A DNA stretch of 64,000 nt, from contig JAZBRS010000035.1 of the NCBI GenBank assembly GCA_037176725.1, positions 51,780,001 to 51,844,000 on the forward strand. Reading direction: 5' to 3'. Each line of letters starts with the position of its first letter. The first letter of the stretch is position 1. The translations under genes were made by a program, and so were the position numbers. This DNA comes from Posidonia oceanica. Lineage: Eukaryota; Streptophyta; Magnoliopsida; Alismatales; Posidoniaceae. Positions 58,198 to 64,000 of the stretch are shown piece by piece. The notes beneath the pieces were generated by a model. It saw only the letters and a list, made by a program, of their open reading frames with translations. It had not been told where the DNA came from and did not search any database.

Positions 58198-59148
58198 CTA
58201 CTGGAGGCCGAACTGCCGCATGACCCGGATGGGGTGATACTCCACGCCTCTGGTGAATCCTGGCGGCACCACGAGTCGCGCATCGCGGGTATCGAAGAGG
58301 ATAGTAAAAGGCTCAACCGCAGACGGGATGATGCGCCAGGTGACGGTGTCGTCCGTCAGCTCAGATAACTTCTTGTATTCTTCGGGGACCTTTTTGATTG
58401 TCCTAGCGTGGCCGCTGTTGCAGTATGTTTCAATGATGTGGCCCTGGGGGCGCAGCAAGTTCAGTTCAAGGTGCGCAGCCAGCCAGATCTATACTAGCAC
58501 TTCGCATTCGTGGAAGTGGCGGCAGCGGTGGGAGATGTGGTCCAGTCTGTAGTAAGTTTCAGCCAAGATGACCGGTGCCAGGTCTATCTACCTAGTCACC
58601 ACAGCTAGTGCGATTTCAGCAATTTCTATCGCGACTGTCATTCGACCATGGGTGAAGATCAGCTCTCCCAGAAATCGGGTAAAAAATCCCCGAAGCCACA
58701 GGTCATCTCCGAGTTCAGCGCGCTTGTCTATGATTTCATCAAAGTAGTGTAAGCGCAGCATGGGCGCGGGGCCACTGGTGCAGATCAGTCTTTGCTGGCA
58801 CCTGTCAGTAGATAGCCCAGATAGCTTGCAAAGGACCACTATGTATTTGTCACGCCTCATGAAAATGGGCGGTCCCATCAGCCGGGAGAAGCCATAGATG
58901 CAGCGCACCTCTTCTAGACTAGATGTCAGCTCGATCCTTCCGAAGCAGAAGACATGGTGCACCGGCTTCCAGAATCTTGCGGCAGCGCACAGAAGATAAC
59001 GGCTTACTTCAACATCAGCCGCCTTCAGCAGTTTCGTGGGTATGCTCCAGAGGCGCAGCTTCTCGCAGTCTTCCTGAGTAAGCTTGCCAATCCAACCCCG
59101 CAAGGCTTCAGAATAGTGCACTGGGGTTTCATGAGTTGGATATCCCAT
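58198..59148 (-). pseudogene. sense plant-mobile-domain-like extra ORF, B2
   Basis: Minus strand. 59148-58588 reads ALRGWIGKLTQEDCEKLRLW, AARFWKPVHHVFCFGRIEL, SLEEVRCIYGFSRLMGPP, IFMRRDKY, with YFDEIIDKRAELGDDLWLR further on. After a frame break, 58458-58198 gives HIIETYCNSGHAR, PFTILFDTRDARLVVPPGFT and EYHPIRVMRQFGLQ. B1 and B2 differ at about one residue in nine over the N-terminal block. Same family call and uncertainty as for B1; together the two copies outline a protein of at least ~310 residues. Confidence 0.62.
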
Positions 59149-60708
59149 GACGCAGGCCGCAGGGGTACAGGCAGATGCTGCAGAACTTGAGGGTACCTGT
59201 TATCAATGTTGCAGACAGTCAGTCACACAGTTGTATAATCTCTAACAGAAAGCAAAATTTGAGGCTGATAAAGCAGTTCAAAATGTATTCAGCAATTAAT
59301 ATCAGAACAGAGCTGTTAAGCACAGATAAGTAGAGGAAATCTGTAGCAGTCTTGTAGACACGGGGGCAAGGACTAGCAGGAGATCTGGACCAGCGCAGCT
59401 CGAACAGCGTCAACGCGAGCTTGGTAAGAAGTACTGTCTCAGAGTCGAAGTGAGTTGCAGAGCGGAACGATTGATAAGAAGGAAAGGATGATTGAAGATG
59501 CATGTATGCATGATGCACGTTGGTATGCTTAAGAAATGATTAGTTTGCTAGGGTGCCCTCAACATACGGAGTGCTTTGGTGCCTGCTGCAGAGGAAGCAA
59601 GTGGTCCCTGACTCACTGGGCCCTACTTGGACTCTTAGCTTGCTGGTGGCACTCCGGAACGGGTGTTGGCAGTATGCAAGTGGTGGTGTGGTGAGGACTG
59701 GTTACTTGCCGAACTCTTAGGACCTACACCTACTCTTTCTGCTCTCTTTTGGTTTTCTCCCTCTTGGGTATGCAGTCTTTCTCTGCCCCCAGCTAGGAGA
59801 TGGTAAGTGTTTGCTTTTAGAGGGAAGTGGTAGACCCTTTTAGGCTTACACCCTTGGGTTTCTTGTAAGGTACGGGGGGGATGATATTGCCTGTATTTTC
59901 GGGTCGATCCTTGTCTAACCCTTTTTCCCTTTTTGTTGTTTTCTTTTTCTTTCTTTTTTTTACCTTTTTGCTTGCTTTTTCTCTTCTCTTTTTTTTTTGT
60001 TTTTGTTTGCTTGCTTTTTTTCTTCTCTTTTTTTTCACAGGCTTTTGTTATCCCCATTTTGGAGGTAAAAAGAAGGGTGTTTGGGTTGTAATGGATGTGG
60101 GCTTTGGGTCTGCTATGTGATGGGTAGAAGGAGCAAGGTTAGACTGCACACCCCTATCTCTAGGGCCGGCTTCTGTCTTCGTCTTCTGTTCCTTGGACGT
60201 GCCCAAGCCTAGATGTCTATTCTCACTTTTTTCAAACTCACATCCTAGCATTTTTTCTCCCTCAGAGGTGTATGTCCTTACGAGTTTTAGGCAGTTCGCC
60301 TGTCCTGATTGATGGTGGCTCCCTCACTAGCTAAGGCGTCTAAATAGTGCCGGGTGAGGTAGGGTGGACTCTTTCCAGAGCAGGCAAGCACTTCTGGTTT
60401 TCATCACCGGGCAAAAAGATGCAATGCATGATTTGAAGGGATGACGATGATGTTTTGAAAAGAGATGATGGATGTTTTGAGAGGATGACGATGATGATTT
60501 GAAAAGAGAGATGATGCATGTTTTGAGAGGATAACGAGGATGATTTGAAAAGAGAGATGATGCATGAGTAGGATAGAGGAAGCATAAGTGGATGTTCAAG
60601 AACAAAAGTAAGAGACAAGATAGCAGATGCAGGTAGGATGGGAATGTAAGAAGTGAGAATGCAAGTGTGTTGGTGGGAGAAGAGTATCTACAATGGGGCC
60701 GCCTTCGG
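59149..60708 (-). other. spacer between extra ORF and integrase, B2
   Basis: Counterpart of 43600-45049. Plus-strand T-rich tract ending TTTTTTTTCACAG/GCTTTTG (~60023-60045) as in B1, and a GATGATGATTTGAAAAGAGA repeat near 60440-60560. No coding region. Confidence 0.4.
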
Positions 60709-62577
60709 CTACAGATAGTACTTCTTGAGGTAGCAGAGGTTGACGGGCTCAGACTGCTTGACCTGATCCATATCCTCAAGAGTTACAGCGCTGCCCGAAA
60801 AGACTTGCTTGACCACAAAGGGGCCACGCCAGTTAGGTCGGAATTTCCCTCGACCATCAGGCAAGTGAATGGTGTGTAGAACAAGGTCCCCTGTCTGGAA
60901 GCCTCTTGGCTGAACTTTCTTCAAGTAAGACCTGGCGATTCTCTTTTGATAGCAGTGAGCATTATGCATAGCTTGCAGCCTGTGCTCATCAATCAGATTC
61001 AGTTGGACGCAGCGGTCTTCGACCCATTCTACTTCATCCAACTCAGCTTCGCGTAGGATCCGTAGTGAGGGGATCTCTACCTCGATGGGCAGCACCGCCT
61101 CCATGCCATACACCAGAGAGTATGGGGTGGCGCCTGTTGAAGTGTGGACAGATGTCCTATATGCCCAGAGTGCGTAAGGAAGCTTGTCGTGCCAGTCCTT
61201 ATGAGTTTCCGCCATCTCCTTCAGGATTTTGACCTGATTTTTGTTGGCGGACTCCACTGCACCGTTCATCTGTGGTCGGTAAGGCGAGGATCTGTGATGT
61301 TTGATACTGAAGCTCTGCAGATAGTCTTCGATCCTCTTAGCAATGAAATTTGTGCCATTGTCAGATATAATCGCATGCAGGACCCTGTACTGGGCTATGA
61401 TATTGTTTCTGATGAACTTTTCTGTAGCCACGGCAGTCACCGTTTTGTAGGAGGTCGCTTCCACCCACTTAGCGAAGTAATCAATCGCTACCAGAATGTA
61501 ACGATGACCATTAGAAGCTGGAGGGTGGATGGCGCCAATGACATCAATCCCCCAGGTGGAGAAGGGCCACGGCGACGACATGCTATGCAGTTCTTGAGGG
61601 GGCGCCTGAATAAAGTTGCCGTGCACTTGGCAATTATGGCATCTGCGCACAAATCGGCAGCAGTCAGCTTCCATAGTGAGCCAATAGTATCCTTGCAGCA
61701 TTATCTTCTTAGCTAGGAGGACGCCATTCATGTGCGGGCCGCAGGTCCCCACATGCACTTGAAGCATTAGCGCATCAGCCTCTGATTTGTTCAGGCAGCG
61801 CAAGAGCATTTGATTGTATGATCTCTTATACAATTGTCCCGCCCCTAATACATACTTTGACGCCAGACGCGTCAGAGTTCTCTTGTCTACTGTTGAGGTA
61901 CCGGGTGGAAAGCTGCAAGATTCCAGGAAAGTTTTTATGTCTTTGTACCAGGACTGCTCCTCCGTTGTTGGATCTGCCTCTTCAATGCTCATACAGTGTG
62001 CAGGCTGCTCAATGCGAGTAACAGATACATCCACTGTGCTGTCTTCAGGTATGCTGAGCCAGGACGCCAAGGTTGCTAACGCATCTGTATATGCGTTCCT
62101 TGCTCGGTTCATGTATGTGAAGTGGATGCTCGCAAATTGCTCTATCAGCTTTAGCAGGAGTTCATGATATGGCAGTAGCTTCGGATCTTTCGTCTTCCAC
62201 TCGCCATTGACTTTAGAGATCACCAGCATAGCATCGCCGTGTACCAGCAGCTTTTGCACCTCATGCTTGAGGGTGACATTTAGTCCTAGGATGCATGCCT
62301 CGTACTCTGCCTCGTTGTTGGTGCATCTGAAGGTCAGCTTCCTGGAGAAGGGAATCTTCCGTCCCTGAGGCATTGTCAGCACTGCGCCTACGCCTCGGCC
62401 TCTCTTGTTCACAACACCATCAAAGTATAATTGCCATTGCTCCTGATCTTCAGGGTCTTTGTCTTCAGAGTCCTCCGTTGCAAACAGAATGTCCTCATCT
62501 GGAAATTGTGTCTGGAGTGGCTGATATTCAGGTAGTGGGAGATCAGCAAGATGGTCTGCCATAGCTTGGCCCTTCAT
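60709..62577 (-). CDS. pol: Tat archaeal-type RNase H and integrase, intact 622-codon ORF
   Basis: The best preserved coding region in the window. Residues ~45-175: archaeal-type RNase H with LYFDG (Asp ~51), NNEAEYEA (Glu ~88), HGDAM (Asp ~114), YTDALATLASW (Asp ~165). Residues ~275-317: integrase zinc-binding HHCC (H in VHVGTCG, H in CGPHMNG, CHNCQ). Core: WGIDVIGAI (Asp ~344), AIISDNGTNF (Asp ~406), NGAVESANK (Glu ~442), a DD35E-type spacing. C-terminal block RGKFRPNWRGPFVV and LCYLKKYYL to the stop. In a living element this is the C-terminal part of a polyprotein; here a TAG (62626-62628) separates it from RT, so it could only be expressed separately or by readthrough. The first Met is simply the first after that stop. 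Confidence 0.93.
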   Translation of the reverse strand: MKGQAMADHLADLPLPEYQPLQTQFPDEDILFATEDSEDKDPEDQEQWQLYFDGVVNKRGRGVGAVLTMPQGRKIPFSRKLTFRCTNNEAEYEACILGLNVTLKHEVQKLLVHGDAMLVISKVNGEWKTKDPKLLPYHELLLKLIEQFASIHFTYMNRARNAYTDALATLASWLSIPEDSTVDVSVTRIEQPAHCMSIEEADPTTEEQSWYKDIKTFLESCSFPPGTSTVDKRTLTRLASKYVLGAGQLYKRSYNQMLLRCLNKSEADALMLQVHVGTCGPHMNGVLLAKKIMLQGYYWLTMEADCCRFVRRCHNCQVHGNFIQAPPQELHSMSSPWPFSTWGIDVIGAIHPPASNGHRYILVAIDYFAKWVEATSYKTVTAVATEKFIRNNIIAQYRVLHAIISDNGTNFIAKRIEDYLQSFSIKHHRSSPYRPQMNGAVESANKNQVKILKEMAETHKDWHDKLPYALWAYRTSVHTSTGATPYSLVYGMEAVLPIEVEIPSLRILREAELDEVEWVEDRCVQLNLIDEHRLQAMHNAHCYQKRIARSYLKKVQPRGFQTGDLVLHTIHLPDGRGKFRPNWRGPFVVKQVFSGSAVTLEDMDQVKQSEPVNLCYLKKYYL

Positions 62578-62625
62578 AGATTTCTGTGTGACAAAAGTGA
62601 TGTCGTACTGAGACAGTAGTATCTG

Positions 62626-64000
62626 CTACTTAACACATCTGCCTACCATGGCCGGTTTTTGAAAGAGGAACTTGATAGGATCATGCCGGCATAAGAGCTG
62701 AACTGGGTATGCCATCATGTAGTGCCTCAATTTCTGTGCAGCCCAGACAAGAGATAGGCAGGTCTTCTCTATTGTACTGTACCTGGCTTCACATTCATTG
62801 AACTTCTTGCTCAGGTAGTAGATGGTGCGCTCCTTTCTACTAGATTCGTCATGTTGGCCCAAGACGGCGCCCATGGAATGCTGCGTGGTAGAAAGGAAGA
62901 GAAGTAAGGGTCTCCCTGGAGTGGGGGGGAACCAAGATAGGAGGCTTAATCAGCTGCTGCTTGATCTCGGCAAATGCAGCCTGACACTCCTCGCTCCAAT
63001 GAATCTGCGCATTCTTCTTCCGGAGCATGAATATAGGTTCACAGATGGGCGTAAGCTGTGCAATGAAGCGACTGATGTATTGTAAACGCCCAAGCAGACC
63101 TCTGACCTCCTTTTCAGTCCGAGGGGGTGGCATATCCACGATGGCTTTTGCCTTCATCGGGTCCACTTCAATCCCCCTTTGGCTAACAATGTAGCCTAGC
63201 AGTTTGCCAGATGACACCCCGAATACACACTTGTTGGGGTTCAGGCGCAGCTTGTATTTTCGTAGACGGGTAAAGAGCTTCTTCAGACAAGCAAGATGAT
63301 CTTCAGGCTCTTTTGTTTTAGCAATCATGTCGTCTACATAGACCTCCACTTCTTGGTGCATGAGGTCGTGGAACAGTGCAGTCATGGCCCTCTGATAGGT
63401 TGTGCCAGCATTCTTCAACCCGAACGGCATGACTTGGTAGCAGAAGACTCCCCAAGGGGTGATGAATGAAGTCTTTTCCATGTCTTCTTCTGCCATTTTG
63501 ATCTGATTATATCCAGAAAAGCCATCCATGAAGGAGAGCATCTTATGGCCCGCTGTATTGTTAACTAGGACGTCAATGTGAGGCAATGGGAAGTCGTCCT
63601 TGGGACTCGCCTTGTTCAGGTCGCTATAGTCGATGCAGATCCGGATGCGGCCATCTTTCTTGGGCACAGGTACAATGTTTGCCAGCCACTCAGGATAAAG
63701 GACGACCTTGAGGAAATTGACTCTATGCTGTTTCATGATCTCTTCTTTGATCATAAGCAGCCACTGCGCTCGCCATCTTCTCAGCTTCTGCTTTACTGGC
63801 TTGGCATCTGGATCCAGGGATAGATTGTGCACCACTATCTCTATGTCAAGGCCAACCATATCTTCATAACTCCAGGCGAAGACATCTGCATATTCTTTTA
63901 GGAATGCGATGAACTCTGCTCGAGCCTGGGAGGATAGCCGGGCACTGATGCGAACTTCTCTAACTTCCTCAGCTGTGCCGATATTGACGACCTCTGTTTC
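62626..64000 (-). pseudogene. pol: Tat reverse transcriptase and Ty3-type RNase H, B2 (frameshift, window-truncated)
   Basis: Minus strand. From the window edge: pre-RT linker, VFAWSYEDMVGLDIEIVVHN, EWLANIVPVPKKDGRIRICI, FMDGFSGYNQIKM, FGLKNAGTTYQRAM, YVDDMIAKTK, RGLLGRLQYISRFI, WSEECQAAFAEIKQQ. A run of seven G (six in B1) near 62922-62928 shifts the frame after PPILVPP; RNase H continues at 62874-62626 (MGAVLGQHDES, YYLSKKFNECEARYSTIEK) to the same TAG as B1. Residues mutated in B1 RT (Asn in GYNQNKM; early stops) are normal here. Confidence 0.92.

Larger units (their letters stand above)
54849..64000 (-). mobile_element. internal region B2 of a Tat-clade element (runs off the window)
   Basis: Same order as B1 on the minus strand, with LTR_b as its 3' LTR. 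The right end of the window cuts it in the pre-RT segment, so gag, protease and the 5' LTR cannot be assessed. RT/RNase H is nearly identical to B1 while the 3' part is clearly diverged. Confidence 0.88.

Noticed and set aside
61144..61716. 190-codon plus-strand open frame, and similar ones at 45530-45934, 46068-46421 and 61814-62167
   Set aside because: They lie antisense to well-supported RNase H/integrase coding sequence and are shadows of it.

Overview
The window is plant nuclear DNA made almost entirely of nested and tandemly joined LTR retrotransposons. I found no host protein gene, rRNA, tRNA or CRISPR array. Evidence for a plant genome: Ty3/gypsy Tat-clade pol with two RNase H domains, a chromodomain-carrying Ty3/gypsy (Tekay/Del-type) element, a Ty1/copia element, plant mobile domain-like ORFs, plant LTR promoter boxes, and repeat density typical of a large plant genome. 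The species cannot be named from the sequence.

Left part (1-21758, sense = plus strand). A chain of Tat-type pieces: the 3' internal part of one element with an antisense plant-mobile-domain-like ORF (165-1346), its ~1.5 kb LTR (2511 to ~3996), a short leader fused to a 3' internal end (3998-4798), a giant ~6 kb LTR 'A' (4799-10766), an internal region with gag remnants but no pol (10767 to ~17580), and a second copy of the giant LTR lacking its first ~1.4 kb (A', ~17580-21758).

Middle (21759-33676). A decayed Ty1/copia element (plus strand; gag, PR, IN, RT, RNase H, 3' LTR) is interrupted by a 3.1 kb solo LTR with a perfect 5-bp target duplication (ATTCA). It also carries a fragment of a related LTR at its left edge. 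Then come a MITE-like element and the 3' end of a Tekay/Del-type chromovirus on the minus strand (integrase, chromodomain, PPT, 2.08 kb LTR).

Right part (33677-64000, sense = minus strand). A tandem LTR-internal-LTR-internal array of giant-LTR Tat elements: LTR_a (33677-39637), internal B1 (39638-48811), LTR_b (48812-54848), internal B2 (54849 to the window end). Each internal region holds RT, RNase H, archaeal-type RNase H and integrase, then a spacer, a sense-strand plant-mobile-domain-like ORF, a conserved three-arm hairpin element, and long tandem arrays of hairpin-capable units, ending at the PPT. B1 lacks gag and protease; the plus-strand A copy has gag remnants but lacks pol. Most coding regions carry stops or frameshifts. 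The 622-codon RNase H-integrase ORF of B2 (60709-62577) is the best preserved.

Most unusual: giant LTRs that seem to carry their own ~320-bp GT-AG intron plus telo-box and TGGGCY promoter motifs; a 3' hairpin element with competing arms; a 135-bp higher-order repeat that stays open in the sense frame; and a mosaic divergence pattern between B1 and B2. Percent differences quoted below are hand counts over short stretches, not full alignments.
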